From the NCBI RefSeq assembly GCF_038561965.1, contig NZ_CP139348.1, positions 2,356,001 through 2,420,000 on the forward strand: a stretch of DNA of 64,000 nt, given 5' to 3'. The stretch's first letter is position 1. The number at the start of each line of letters is the position of its first letter. The notes beneath the pieces were generated by a model. It was not told the origin of the DNA and searched no databases. It saw only the letters and a program-made list of their open reading frames with translations. Source of the stretch: Stutzerimonas stutzeri. GTDB taxonomy: Bacteria > Pseudomonadota > Gammaproteobacteria > Pseudomonadales > Pseudomonadaceae. Both the position numbers and the translations under genes were made by a program. This document shows, piece by piece, positions 34,854-43,733 of this stretch.

Positions 34854-34970
34854 ATAGGTGGCCAACCCTCTCAGCTGTGTTCCGGCAGCGCGCGGCTTCA
34901 GTGTCGAGGCGCTGTGGGAGCGTTCGCGAGCCAGCGTGCGCTACCATGGCGGCTTTTGCGCCGGACGATC

Positions 34971-36080
34971 ATGTACGCCGACTCGCCCCTTGAACGCTAT
35001 CAGCAGGCTGTGGCACAGGACGGTTTCGTCCCGGATGCCGCTCAGCAGCTCGCCGTGGCACGGCTCCAGGCCTGCCATGAGGCATTGATTTCGGGCGCGG
35101 GAACGCCGCTCGGCGTTTATCTGTGGGGTCCGGTCGGGCGTGGCAAGACCTGGCTGATGGACCTGTTTCACGCAAGCCTGGCCGTTCCGTCGCGGCGGCA
35201 GCATTTTCATCACTTCATGCGCTGGGTGCACATCCGGCTGTTCCAGCTCAACGGCACGGCGGATCCGTTGCAAGCGCTGGCCAAAGAGCTCTCGGAAGAA
35301 ATTCGCGTGCTGTGCTTCGACGAGCTGTTTGTCGGTGACATCGGCGACGCCATCATCCTGGGGCGCCTGTTCCAGGTGCTCTTCGAGCATGGTGTGGTGG
35401 TCGTCGCGACCTCCAATCAGCCGCCGGAGCAGCTCTACGCCGACGGCTTCAATCGTGAGCGTTTTCTGCCGGCCATCGATGCCATCGTGCAGCACATGCA
35501 TGTGGTGGATGTGGACGGTGGCGCCGATCACCGCCTGCGTCCCGGCGCAGCGCAGCAGCGTTACTGGATCGCCCAGCCCGACAACAGCAGCGCGCTGGAG
35601 GCGACGTTCGAGGCGCTCGTCGCTGGATCGGTCAGTGCCGAGCCGCTGGCACTCAGTCGTCGCCAGCTGAACGTGGTGCGGCGTAGCGAATTGGTGCTTT
35701 GGTGCCGCTTCGCTGATCTCTGCGAGCAGCCGTTTTCCGCGCTGGACTTCATCGAGCTGTGCGACCGCTTTTCGGCGATCCTGATTGCTGACATACCGAG
35801 GCTGGGCGGCACGCCGCGTGATGGGCGCATCGCCCGCGGTACCGAAGACGCGGCCGCGCGGGTCGAGGCGGGCGACCGCCAGATACCCAAGCTCGCTGCT
35901 CGGGATGATGCCGTGCGCCGCTTCATCGCGCTGGTGGATGAGTGTTATGACCGGCGGATTCCACTCTATATCGAGGCGCAGGTCGCGCTGGATGAACTCT
36001 ATACCGAGGGCTATCTGGCCTTTCCTTTCCGCCGCACGCTGAGTCGCCTGCGCGAGATGCAGTTGCAGCGTTTTGGCTGA
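34971..36080 (+). CDS. ZapE/AFG1-like ATPase
   Basis: The 369-residue protein is an AFG1-type AAA ATPase. Walker A is GPVGRGKT (53-60) and Walker B VLCFDELFVGDIGDA; ATSNQPPEQLY is the family's sensor-1 stretch. ZapE binds the Z ring during division under low oxygen or stress in E. coli. Pseudomonads can have more than one member, so the role here is open. ATG 34971 gives the usual start (MYADSPLERYQQA); the frame extends to 34914 without a better site. Confidence 0.88.
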   Translation: MYADSPLERYQQAVAQDGFVPDAAQQLAVARLQACHEALISGAGTPLGVYLWGPVGRGKTWLMDLFHASLAVPSRRQHFHHFMRWVHIRLFQLNGTADPLQALAKELSEEIRVLCFDELFVGDIGDAIILGRLFQVLFEHGVVVVATSNQPPEQLYADGFNRERFLPAIDAIVQHMHVVDVDGGADHRLRPGAAQQRYWIAQPDNSSALEATFEALVAGSVSAEPLALSRRQLNVVRRSELVLWCRFADLCEQPFSALDFIELCDRFSAILIADIPRLGGTPRDGRIARGTEDAAARVEAGDRQIPKLAARDDAVRRFIALVDECYDRRIPLYIEAQVALDELYTEGYLAFPFRRTLSRLREMQLQRFG

Positions 36081-36091
36081 GCGCGCAAGCC

Positions 36092-36370
36092 TCAGTCGCG
36101 GTAGAAGACCTGCACCAGGTGATAGCCGAATTGGCTCTTCACCGGCCCGTGCACTTCACGCAGCGGCTTCTTGAAGATCACCTGATCGATGCTGCGCACC
36201 ATCTGCCCGGGGCGCACTTCGCCTAGATCCCCGCCTTTTTTGCCGGACGGGCAGGTCGAGTATTTGCGCGCCAGTACGTCAAATGCCTCGCCATTGGCCA
36301 GGCGCTTTTTCAGCTGCGCGGCTTCGGCCTCGGTCTTGACCAGAATGTGGCGGCACATGGCTTTGGGCAT
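36092..36370 (-). CDS. Parvulin-type peptidyl-prolyl cis-trans isomerase
   Basis: A 92-residue single-domain parvulin without signal peptide, like PpiC of E. coli. It has RHILVKTEAEAAQL (7-20), the loop STCPSGKKGGDLGEV, and FGYHLVQVFYRD at the end. It catalyses proline isomerisation in the cytoplasm. ATG 36370 has GAGGA upstream; the longer frame to 36535 runs into the gntK promoter region. Confidence 0.93.
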   Translation of the reverse strand: MPKAMCRHILVKTEAEAAQLKKRLANGEAFDVLARKYSTCPSGKKGGDLGEVRPGQMVRSIDQVIFKKPLREVHGPVKSQFGYHLVQVFYRD

Positions 36371-36499
36371 GTTCGGAGTCCTCGATTGCACAGGGCCGCG
36401 ATTGTAATCGCGCGGCGGCGAATGTCGACCGGGGATACCGCTTCGATGCAGCCGCTTCGTCACTGCGTGGTCGACGAGCGGTAGTTTTATAGCTGCGTG

Positions 36500-36513
36500 T
36501 GATAGCGCTAACA
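36500..36513 (+). promoter_or_regulatory. Candidate GntR operator
   Basis: TGATAGCGCTAACA is a near-palindrome with the central TAGCGCTA typical of LacI-family sites. Published pseudomonad GntR operators have a TAGCGCT core, as I recall. It lies 35 bases before the gluconokinase fusion gene, whose operon ends with a LacI-type repressor. Confidence 0.6.
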
Positions 36514-36547
36514 TTCGGCCAAACAAGCACAACAATGGATTCCTCGC

Positions 36548-37678
36548 ATGCCTTCAGTGCATACCTCAAAGGCTTCCGCGCTTCCGGTTCTGGTCGTCAT
36601 GGGCGTCAGCGGTTCCGGCAAGACCGAGACCAGCCACGCCGTAGCCGACGCGCTCGGCCTGCCGCACATCGAAGCGGACAACTTCCACCCAGCAGAGAAC
36701 GTGGCGCGCATGCGTGCCGGTACGCCGCTGTCCGACGCCGACCGCGTGGAGTGGCTGCATGCGTTGATCGCTGAAATGCAGCGGACCCTGGCGGCAGGCA
36801 GCGGCTTCGTGCTGGCTTGCTCGGCGCTCAAGCGCAGCTACCGTGAACTGCTGCGCAGTGCGGTCCCGGAGCTGCGTTTCGCCCATCTGGCCATTGATTA
36901 CGAAACCGCGCTGGAGCGTGTCGGTGGCCGCGCAGGGCATTTCATGCCGATCTCCCTGGTCGACAGCCAGTTCGCCACCCTCGAATCGCCCGAGGGCGAG
37001 CCCGGCGTATTGACGGTGGACGCCAGCCAGCCCCGCGAAGTCGTTTTGCGCGAGATCGTCGAGTGGATGCAGGGCGCCGGACTGGATGAGCTTATCGAAA
37101 CGCGCGTCGATCTTTCCGCGCGTCCGTTAGATAGCGCTACCACGGCGCCGCCACTGACCAGCGCACCGATCTACAGCGGGGCGGTCGCCCAACAGTTCGA
37201 TCGCCTGACCGATTGGCTGATGGCGGCGCTGATGGCCTTCATGGTCATTGTTGTGTTCTCCAGCGTGGTGCTGCGCTACGCCTTCGGCACCGGCTGGACA
37301 GGCGCCGAGGAGCTGTCGCGGCTTGCGTTCGTCTGGCTGGTCTTCGTCGGTGTCGCTTCCAGCATGCGCCGCGGCGAGCTGATGAGTTTCTCCATGCTGC
37401 GCGATCGTTTCCCGCGGCTGTTCCGCCGTGTCGTCGACTCCATCAGCTGGCTGCTGGTGGCAGCTGCGAGCTGCCTGGCGGCCTGGGGCGGTTGGAACCA
37501 GATGCAGTTCGGCTGGACCATCAACAGCCCGGTAGTCGGTTATCCGCTGGGCCTGGCGATGTTGCCAGTGGCGGCAAGCATGGTTGCCCTGGCCGTTCTG
37601 GCGCTGCTGCAGCTGGTCAATGTCTGGCGACGCGATCAGCCACCGGCTGCGCCTACCGCAAATATCACTGCGGACTGA
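36548..37678 (+). CDS. Gluconokinase-TRAP small permease (DctQ) fusion
   Basis: One 376-residue frame joins two proteins. Residues 12-180 are a gluconokinase (P-loop GVSGSGKT at 19-26, DNFHP at 44-48, CSALKRSYRE at 91-100) that makes 6-phosphogluconate. After a Pro/Thr/Ala-rich linker (about 185-215), residues 216-365 form the four-helix DctQ subunit of a TRAP transporter. No in-frame Met or ribosome site lies in the linker, so a fused product is expected. The large permease, binding protein and a GntR-type repressor follow, which makes gluconate the likely substrate. Confidence 0.9.
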   Translation: MPSVHTSKASALPVLVVMGVSGSGKTETSHAVADALGLPHIEADNFHPAENVARMRAGTPLSDADRVEWLHALIAEMQRTLAAGSGFVLACSALKRSYRELLRSAVPELRFAHLAIDYETALERVGGRAGHFMPISLVDSQFATLESPEGEPGVLTVDASQPREVVLREIVEWMQGAGLDELIETRVDLSARPLDSATTAPPLTSAPIYSGAVAQQFDRLTDWLMAALMAFMVIVVFSSVVLRYAFGTGWTGAEELSRLAFVWLVFVGVASSMRRGELMSFSMLRDRFPRLFRRVVDSISWLLVAAASCLAAWGGWNQMQFGWTINSPVVGYPLGLAMLPVAASMVALAVLALLQLVNVWRRDQPPAAPTANITAD

Positions 37679-37729
37679 AGCGACACCGCATTCAGAACAA
37701 TACGGGCACCGCCCAACCGAGGACCTTGT

Positions 37730-39007
37730 ATGACCGTCGTCGTCTTCCTTTCATCGCTGCTGGGCTTCATGACGCTCGGCATGCCGATCGCCTTCGCGCT
37801 GCTGCTAACCGGCTCGGTGCTGATGTGGTACCTGGATTTCTGGGACGTGCAACTGCTGGCGCAGAACCTTCAGGCCGGTGCCGACAGCTTCCCGCTGCTG
37901 GCGGTGCCGTTCTTCATTCTGGCCGGCGAATTGATGAACGCTGGCGGCATCTCGCGGCGCATCATCGCCATGGCGCAGGCTTATTTCGGCCACAAGCGTG
38001 GCGGCCTGGGTTACGTGGCGATTGCCGCCTCGGTGCTGCTGGCGAGCATGTCCGGTTCGGCCCTGGCCGATACCGCTGCGCTGGCGACGCTGCTGCTGCC
38101 GATGATGCGCGAGCGCGGTTATCCGCTGAGCTCGTCGTCGGGCCTGGTGGCGGCGGGCGGGATCATCGCGCCGATCATTCCGCCGTCGATGCCGTTCGTG
38201 ATCTACGGCGTGGTGACTGGCACGTCGATCAGCCAGCTGTTTCTCGCCGGCATGGTGCCAGGGCTGATCATGGGCATGGGCCTGATCGTTGCCTGGACGC
38301 TGATTGCCCGGCGGATCGATGAGCCGAAACAGGAAAAGGCCAGCGCCGCAGAACGCCGCCGCGTGCTGGTGGACGGTGCTGCGGCGCTGATGCTGCCGGT
38401 GATCATCGTCGGCGGGCTGCGTGGTGGTCTGTTCACCCCGACCGAAGCGGCGGTGGTCGCTGCGGTCTACGCCCTGGCCGTCTCGACATTGCTCTATCGC
38501 GAACTCAACTGGGCCGCGCTGGTCGAGGTGCTGACCCGCGCCAGCCGCACCACCGCTTCGGTGATGTTCCTTTGTGCCGCCGCGACGGTGTCCGCGTACA
38601 TGATCACCCTGGCGCAACTGCCCGACGAGATCGCCGCGATGCTCGGCCCGCTGGCGCAGGATCCGAAACTGCTGATGGTCGCCATCATGCTGCTGATGAT
38701 CGCGGTCGGCATGGTGCTCGACCTGACGCCGACCATCCTGATCCTCGGCCCGGTGCTGGCGCCTATCGCGATCAAGGCTGGCATCGACCCGGTGTACTTC
38801 GGCGTGATGTTCGTGCTGATCGGCTCCATCGGGCTGATCACCCCACCGGTGGGCACCGTACTCAACGTCGTCGGCGGCATCGGCCGGCTACGCATGGAAA
38901 CCCTGGTGCGTGGCGTGATGCCGTTCTTCCTTATCTATCTGGTGATCGTCGGGCTGCTTATCGCTGTGCCCTCGATCATCACCGTACCCCTGGCCTGGCT
39001 GCGGTAA
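37730..39007 (+). CDS. TRAP transporter large permease (DctM)
   Basis: A 425-residue, very hydrophobic protein with about 12 membrane segments and family motifs such as PFFILAGELMNAGGI, SGSALADTAALATLLLPMM and GIIAPIIPPSMPFVIYG. It forms the sodium- or proton-driven channel with the DctQ half of the upstream fusion. It starts 51 bases after the fusion gene. Likely substrate: gluconate. Confidence 0.95.
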   Translation: MTVVVFLSSLLGFMTLGMPIAFALLLTGSVLMWYLDFWDVQLLAQNLQAGADSFPLLAVPFFILAGELMNAGGISRRIIAMAQAYFGHKRGGLGYVAIAASVLLASMSGSALADTAALATLLLPMMRERGYPLSSSSGLVAAGGIIAPIIPPSMPFVIYGVVTGTSISQLFLAGMVPGLIMGMGLIVAWTLIARRIDEPKQEKASAAERRRVLVDGAAALMLPVIIVGGLRGGLFTPTEAAVVAAVYALAVSTLLYRELNWAALVEVLTRASRTTASVMFLCAAATVSAYMITLAQLPDEIAAMLGPLAQDPKLLMVAIMLLMIAVGMVLDLTPTILILGPVLAPIAIKAGIDPVYFGVMFVLIGSIGLITPPVGTVLNVVGGIGRLRMETLVRGVMPFFLIYLVIVGLLIAVPSIITVPLAWLR

Positions 39008-39070
39008 CGCCGGTCGTGCAACCCCAGCGTTAAACAACCCAACGTCCAACAACAAGAAAGGTACCGTGAC

Positions 39071-40087
39071 ATGAAACGACTTCTCATCAGCACACTGGCC
39101 GCCGCCTTGCTCGGCAGCACACTCAGCGTCGGCCAGGTTCAGGCGGCGGACGACATACGCCCGCGCATGATCCGCTTCGGCTACGGGCTCAATGAGGACA
39201 GCAACCAGGGCAGGGCGGCCAAGCTGCTGGCCGAGGAAGTGGCCAAGGCCTCGGGCGGAAAATTAAAGATGCGTACGTTCGCCTCCGCTAGCCTCGGTTC
39301 GGATGATCAGATGCAGAACGCATTGATCGGCGGCGCCCAGGAAATGATGGTGGGCTCGACCGCGACGCTGGTCGGCATCAGCAAGGAGATGGCGGTGTGG
39401 GATACGCCGTTCCTGTTCACCGACGCGAGTCAGGCCGATCAGGTACTGGACGGCCCGGTGGGCCGGCAGGTGATGGACAAGCTCGAAGAGAAAGGCTTGG
39501 TCGGGCTGGTGTACTGGGAGAATGGCTTTCGCAACGTGACCAATAGCGCCCGTCCGATCGAGAAATACGAGGACTTCAATGGCATCAAGCTGCGCGTGAT
39601 GCCCAATCCGGTGTTTATCGACACCTTCAAGCGCATGGGCGCCAACGCGGTGCCGCTGCCGTTCTCCGAGCTGTTCACGGCGCTGGAAACCAAGGCGGTC
39701 GACGGCCAGGAAAACCCGTTCAACACCATCCTCTCGTCCAAGTTCTATGAGGTGCAGAAGTACCTCAGCGTGACTAACCATGTTTACAGCCCATGGATCG
39801 TCACGGTTTCCAAGCGCTGGTGGGACGGATTGTCGGCGACAGAGCAGGGCATTCTCATGGAGGCAGCTGAGAAAGCGCGCGATGCCGAGCGCGAGGACAC
39901 TCGCCGTGAGGCCAGCCAGGCATTGGCGACACTGAAAGAGCGTGGCATGCAGATCAACGAAGTCAGTGCGGACGAGATCCAGCGCATGCGCGAGCAGGCA
40001 CAGCCGGCGATCCAGACGGTGATCGACGCGGTCGGGCAGGAGCTGTTCGATCAAGTTCAGGCTGAGGTGAAAAAGGCGGCGCAGTAG
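39071..40087 (+). CDS. TRAP transporter substrate-binding protein (DctP)
   Basis: A 338-residue periplasmic protein with a signal peptide (MKRLLIS...VQAAD, cleavage near residue 26) and the DctP fold, including IKLRVMPNPVFIDTFKRMGA, where the conserved arginine binds the ligand carboxylate. AAAGG precedes the ATG. It captures a sugar acid, probably gluconate, for the DctQM permease encoded upstream. Confidence 0.94.
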   Translation: MKRLLISTLAAALLGSTLSVGQVQAADDIRPRMIRFGYGLNEDSNQGRAAKLLAEEVAKASGGKLKMRTFASASLGSDDQMQNALIGGAQEMMVGSTATLVGISKEMAVWDTPFLFTDASQADQVLDGPVGRQVMDKLEEKGLVGLVYWENGFRNVTNSARPIEKYEDFNGIKLRVMPNPVFIDTFKRMGANAVPLPFSELFTALETKAVDGQENPFNTILSSKFYEVQKYLSVTNHVYSPWIVTVSKRWWDGLSATEQGILMEAAEKARDAEREDTRREASQALATLKERGMQINEVSADEIQRMREQAQPAIQTVIDAVGQELFDQVQAEVKKAAQ

Positions 40088-40143
40088 GACTGCTTCGCTC
40101 GACGCCGCTGCTAGAATTCGCCGCCCTCAACAATGGATAGCGC

Positions 40144-41163
40144 ATGACCACACGCCGCCGTCGCTCCGCCGAGCGCGTAACCCTGTCCGATGTCGCGCGC
40201 AGCGCCGGCTGCTCGCTGATGTCGGCATCGCGCGCGTTATCGCAACCGGATCTGGTTTCCGATGCGCTGCGCGAGCGCGTCGAACAGGCGGTCAAATCGC
40301 TCGGTTACGTGCCGCATCCGGCGGCGCGCAGCCTGGCCAGTTCGCGCTCCAATCTGGTGGCGGTCATCATCCCCTCGCTGTCCAACGCGGTGTTCGTCGA
40401 CACCGTCGAGGCTATCCAGCGAGTGCTGATGCCAGCGGGCTACGAAATGATGATCGGTGTCAGCCACTATCGACCCGACGAGGACGAGCGACTGCTGCGC
40501 GCCTATCTGGCGCATCAGCCGGCCGGGTTGCTGATCACGGGGTTCGAGCGCAGCGACGCCGCGCGTGCGGTGCTGGCCAACTACACCGCACCGATGGTCA
40601 CCCTGATGGAGCTGAGCGAACGGCCGGATGACTATTGCGTCGGCTTCTCGCAGCTGGATGCTGGCGTGGCCATGACTCGTACGCTGCTCGAACGCGGCTA
40701 TCGCCACGTTGCCTTCGCCGCGGCGCAGCTCGACCCACGCACTTTGCAGCGCGCCGAAGGTTATCGCCAGGCGATGCGTCATGCCGGGCGCTACGAGTCG
40801 ACGCTGGAACTGCTGACGCCGCAGTTGTCCTCCATCGGTCTTGGCGCAGAATTATTGGATCGGTTGCTGGCGCAGCATCCGCAGATCGACGCGGTGTTCT
40901 TCAACAACGACGACCTGGCACTCGGCGCGCTGTTTCGCGCCCATCAGTTGGGGCTGGATGTGCCGGGTCGGCTGGCGATTGCTGGCTTCAATGACCTGCC
41001 GGCCGCAGCCTGGATGCACCCGGCGCTGAGCACAGTGCGTACCCGCCGCGGTGAAATCGGCGAGCTGGCGGCGCAGATGCTGCTGAGCCTGATGCGTGGT
41101 CAGCAGCCTGCCGAGCGCTGTGTTGACGTGGGCTTTGAGGTAGTGATGCGCGACAGTGCCTGA
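40144..41163 (+). CDS. gntR: LacI-family transcriptional repressor, GntR-like
   Basis: A 339-residue regulator with an N-terminal helix-turn-helix (VTLSDVARSAGCSLMSASRA, about residues 11-30), hinge helix (HPAARSLAS) and a periplasmic-binding-protein-like effector domain. It matches the gluconate repressor GntR of pseudomonads in length and context: it is last in the gluconokinase/TRAP unit. The likely operator lies at 36500-36513, where gluconate or 6-phosphogluconate would release it. Confidence 0.88.
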   Translation: MTTRRRRSAERVTLSDVARSAGCSLMSASRALSQPDLVSDALRERVEQAVKSLGYVPHPAARSLASSRSNLVAVIIPSLSNAVFVDTVEAIQRVLMPAGYEMMIGVSHYRPDEDERLLRAYLAHQPAGLLITGFERSDAARAVLANYTAPMVTLMELSERPDDYCVGFSQLDAGVAMTRTLLERGYRHVAFAAAQLDPRTLQRAEGYRQAMRHAGRYESTLELLTPQLSSIGLGAELLDRLLAQHPQIDAVFFNNDDLALGALFRAHQLGLDVPGRLAIAGFNDLPAAAWMHPALSTVRTRRGEIGELAAQMLLSLMRGQQPAERCVDVGFEVVMRDSA

Positions 41164-41181
41164 GGCGGGGTTTTACCCGCC
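41164..41181. terminator. Short hairpin between convergent gntR and LysR genes
   Basis: GGCGGG (41164-41169) and CCCGCC (41176-41181) form a 6-bp stem directly after the gntR stop and just beyond the converging LysR stop. There is no clear U run on either strand. Confidence 0.35.
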
Positions 41182-41187
41182 GGGGCA

Positions 41188-42099
41188 TTAGAGGTCCTGT
41201 TGCGCGGTTACCTGTTGGGCAATCTCGATCATCTGCTCGCGCATCCAGCGATTGGCCGGGTCCTGATCGGTGCTTTCATGCCAGTAGATGTGGGTTTCCA
41301 GCGGCTGGATATCCACCGGCAGGTCGATCTGGTGCAGGTTGTGGCGACGAGCAAAACGCTCGGGAACGGTCACAGCCATGTCGGTCTGGTCGATCACCTG
41401 AGTTGCCATCAGATAGTGCTGCGAGCGCAGGGCGATCTTGCGCTGCAGGCCCATCTTGCCCAACGCCAGGTCCACCAGGCCGAGGCCGCTGCGGCGGCTG
41501 GAAATGTGGATGTGCGACAGCGACAGGTACTGCTCAAGGGTCAGCTTGTCCTTGGCCAGCGGGTGGCCGCGGCGCATGGCACAGATGTAGCGGTCTTCCA
41601 GCAGCTTGACGTGCCGCACTTGCGGATCGGTGTTGAGCGGCGCATCCATGGCGAAATCCAGGCGGCCAGCGGCCAGTTCCTTGGTGGTTTCGCGGCGCTT
41701 GGCCAGCATGCTCTCGATCTTCACGTTCGGCGCCAGGCGGCGCAGGCGCTGGAACAGCGGCGGTAGCATCACAGCCTCGGTGAGGTCGGTCATGCTGATG
41801 CGGAAGGTCTTGTTCGCCTGCGCCGGGCTGAAGGTGCGGCTTTCCTGCACCGAAACCCGCAACAGCTGCAGCGCATTACGCACCGGGCCGATGATGTTCT
41901 GCGCCATTGGCGTCGGCACCATGCCCTGCGCTGTGCGCACGAACAGCGGGTCGTTGAAGGTTTCGCGCAGACGGGCGAGGGCGTTGGAAACGGCGGGCTG
42001 GGTGATGCCGACGATCTGCCCGGCGCGTGTCAGGTTCGCTTCGGTGTAGATGGCGTCGAAGACGATGAATAGATTCAGATCGACCTTGTTCAGGTTCAT
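41188..42099 (-). CDS. LysR-family transcriptional regulator
   Basis: A 303-residue regulator with an N-terminal winged helix-turn-helix (MNLNKVDLNLFIVFDAIY, ITQPAVSNALARLRE, FVRTAQGMVPTP) and a LysR substrate-binding domain. The DLNLFIVF start places it near LeuO/NodD-like members. ATG 42099 has GGAGAG upstream; a longer frame to 42162 runs into the operator region. It is divergent from an acyl-CoA dehydrogenase gene, its probable target. Confidence 0.9.
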   Translation of the reverse strand: MNLNKVDLNLFIVFDAIYTEANLTRAGQIVGITQPAVSNALARLRETFNDPLFVRTAQGMVPTPMAQNIIGPVRNALQLLRVSVQESRTFSPAQANKTFRISMTDLTEAVMLPPLFQRLRRLAPNVKIESMLAKRRETTKELAAGRLDFAMDAPLNTDPQVRHVKLLEDRYICAMRRGHPLAKDKLTLEQYLSLSHIHISSRRSGLGLVDLALGKMGLQRKIALRSQHYLMATQVIDQTDMAVTVPERFARRHNLHQIDLPVDIQPLETHIYWHESTDQDPANRWMREQMIEIAQQVTAQQDL

Positions 42100-42119
42100 T
42101 GTTGTGCTCTCCGGCGTGT

Positions 42120-42144
42120 ATCGGATTCGCCGATCATATATCGG
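42120..42144. promoter_or_regulatory. Triple half-site, candidate LysR operator
   Basis: Three 5-bp half-sites alternate in orientation with 5-base gaps: ATCGG (42120-42124), CCGAT (42130-42134), ATCGG (42140-42144). They lie between the divergent LysR and acyl-CoA dehydrogenase genes, 21 bases before the regulator start. Confidence 0.5.
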
Positions 42145-42244
42145 TGATGAATGTTTATACACGAGGAAAATAGCTTAGATAAATCACCAGGCCTCCTCTA
42201 GCATTCAAAACTACAAAACATTACCTGCCAGAAGGTTGCCGCCC

Positions 42245-43471
42245 ATGGATTTCGCCTACTCCCCGAAGGTTCAAGAGCTCAGAGAGCGCGTGCAAGCGTT
42301 CATGGATGCTCATGTCTATCCCGCCGAAAAGGTGTTCCACCAGCAGGTCGCCGAGGGTGATCGCTGGCAGCCGACCGCCATCGTCGAGGAGCTCAAGGCC
42401 AAGGCCAAGGCAGAGGGGCTGTGGAATCTGTTTCTGCCGGAATCGGAACTGGGCGCCGGCCTGACCAACACTGAATACGCGCCGCTGGCGGAAATCATGG
42501 GCAGCTCGGGCCTCGGCCCGGAAGCGTTCAACTGCTCGGCGCCGGATACCGGCAACATGGAAGTGCTGGTGCGCTACGGCAGCGAGGCGCAGAAGCGCGA
42601 GTGGCTGGAACCGCTGCTGCGCGGCGAAATTCGTTCGGCCTTCGGCATGACCGAGCCGGGTGTGGCCTCGTCCGACGCCACCAACATGGAAGCCCGGGCG
42701 GTGCGCGAGGGCGACGAGTGGGTCATCAACGGTCGCAAGTGGTGGACATCCGGCGCTTGCGATCCGCGCTGCAAGATCATGATCTTCATGGGTCTGACCA
42801 ACCCGGACGCGCCGCGCCATGCCCAGCACTCGATGATCCTGGTGCCGATGGATACCCCCGGGGTGAAGGTGCTGCGTCCATTGCCCGTTTTCGGCTACGA
42901 CGATGCACCGCACGGCCACGCCGAGGTGCTGCTGGAAAACGTGCGCGTGCCTTACGAGAACGTCCTGCTCGGCGAAGGACGCGGTTTCGAGATCGCCCAG
43001 GGCCGCCTCGGCCCAGGCCGCATTCACCACTGCATGCGCTCCATCGGTGTAGCTGAACGCGCACTGAAACTGATGTGTGAACGCGCCGTCAGCCGCACCG
43101 CCTTCGGCAAGCCGCTGGCACGCCTGGGCGCCAACTTCGACCACATCGCCGAGTGCCGCATCGAGATCAACATGGCGCGCCTGCTGACACTCAACGCGGC
43201 CTACATGATGGACACGGTCGGTAATAAGATCGCGGCAAGCGAAATTGCCCAGATCAAGGTCGTCGCACCGAACGTGGCCTTGAAGGTGATCGATCGCGCC
43301 ATCCAGATCCACGGCGGTGCCGGTGTTTCCGAAGACTTCCCGCTGGCGCATTGGTGGGCCATGCAGCGCACCCTGCGCCTCGCCGACGGTCCGGACGAAG
43401 TGCATCGCGCCTCGATCGCCAAGCATGAGCTGGGCAAGTACTTCCCGCGGGAAATGCTGCGCAGTCGTTGA
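42245..43471 (+). CDS. Acyl-CoA dehydrogenase
   Basis: A 408-residue flavoenzyme of the acyl-CoA dehydrogenase family, closest in pattern to the ACAD10/11-type bacterial members. FAD-site stretches AFGMTEPGVASSDATNM and INGRKWWTSGA, the mid-protein GRIHHCMRSIGVAERAL and the C-terminal IQIHGGAGVSEDFPLAHW are present. It would oxidise an acyl-CoA at the alpha-beta position; the chain type is unknown. ATG 42245 follows AGAAGG by 9 bases; an in-frame TTG at 42236 is less likely. Confidence 0.92.
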   Translation: MDFAYSPKVQELRERVQAFMDAHVYPAEKVFHQQVAEGDRWQPTAIVEELKAKAKAEGLWNLFLPESELGAGLTNTEYAPLAEIMGSSGLGPEAFNCSAPDTGNMEVLVRYGSEAQKREWLEPLLRGEIRSAFGMTEPGVASSDATNMEARAVREGDEWVINGRKWWTSGACDPRCKIMIFMGLTNPDAPRHAQHSMILVPMDTPGVKVLRPLPVFGYDDAPHGHAEVLLENVRVPYENVLLGEGRGFEIAQGRLGPGRIHHCMRSIGVAERALKLMCERAVSRTAFGKPLARLGANFDHIAECRIEINMARLLTLNAAYMMDTVGNKIAASEIAQIKVVAPNVALKVIDRAIQIHGGAGVSEDFPLAHWWAMQRTLRLADGPDEVHRASIAKHELGKYFPREMLRSR

Positions 43472-43499
43472 TACTTCTCGAGTCCTGAAGCAAACCCCG

Positions 43500-43534
43500 A
43501 GGCAAGGTCACGCACAGTGGCTTTGCCTTTTTTG
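43500..43534 (+). terminator. Rho-independent terminator after acyl-CoA dehydrogenase
   Basis: AGGCAA (43500-43505) pairs with TTGCCT (43523-43528), with partial extension inward, and is followed by a T run to 43533. It lies 29 bases after the stop. Confidence 0.75.
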
Positions 43535-43572
43535 TGTGCAGTGACTTGCGAGGTCTGCTGAACATTCATTCA

Positions 43573-43635
43573 TTCGTGAGCAAGTTCACTCCTACGGCGT
43601 GCCGTTTTTTTTGCAGGAGCGAGCTTGCCCGCGAA
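43573..43635. repeat. Inverted REP pair (REPIN-like)
   Basis: TTCGTGAGCAAGTTCACTCC (from 43573) and GGAGCGAGCTTGCCCGCGAA (43616-43635) are diverged inverted copies of the common Pseudomonas REP sequence (GAGCGAGCTTGCTCGCGAA type), separated by a short spacer with a T run (43605-43612). The pair lies between the acyl-CoA dehydrogenase terminator and the end of the mtl operon. Confidence 0.7.
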
Positions 43636-43733
43636 CAGGTGTGCAGGCAGACGACGGACTCTTCCAAGAATTGACTCTGCGTCTCTGGTGCTCAACAGCA
43701 CGGCTATCTAGCTTGAGAACAATGCCCGGCTTA

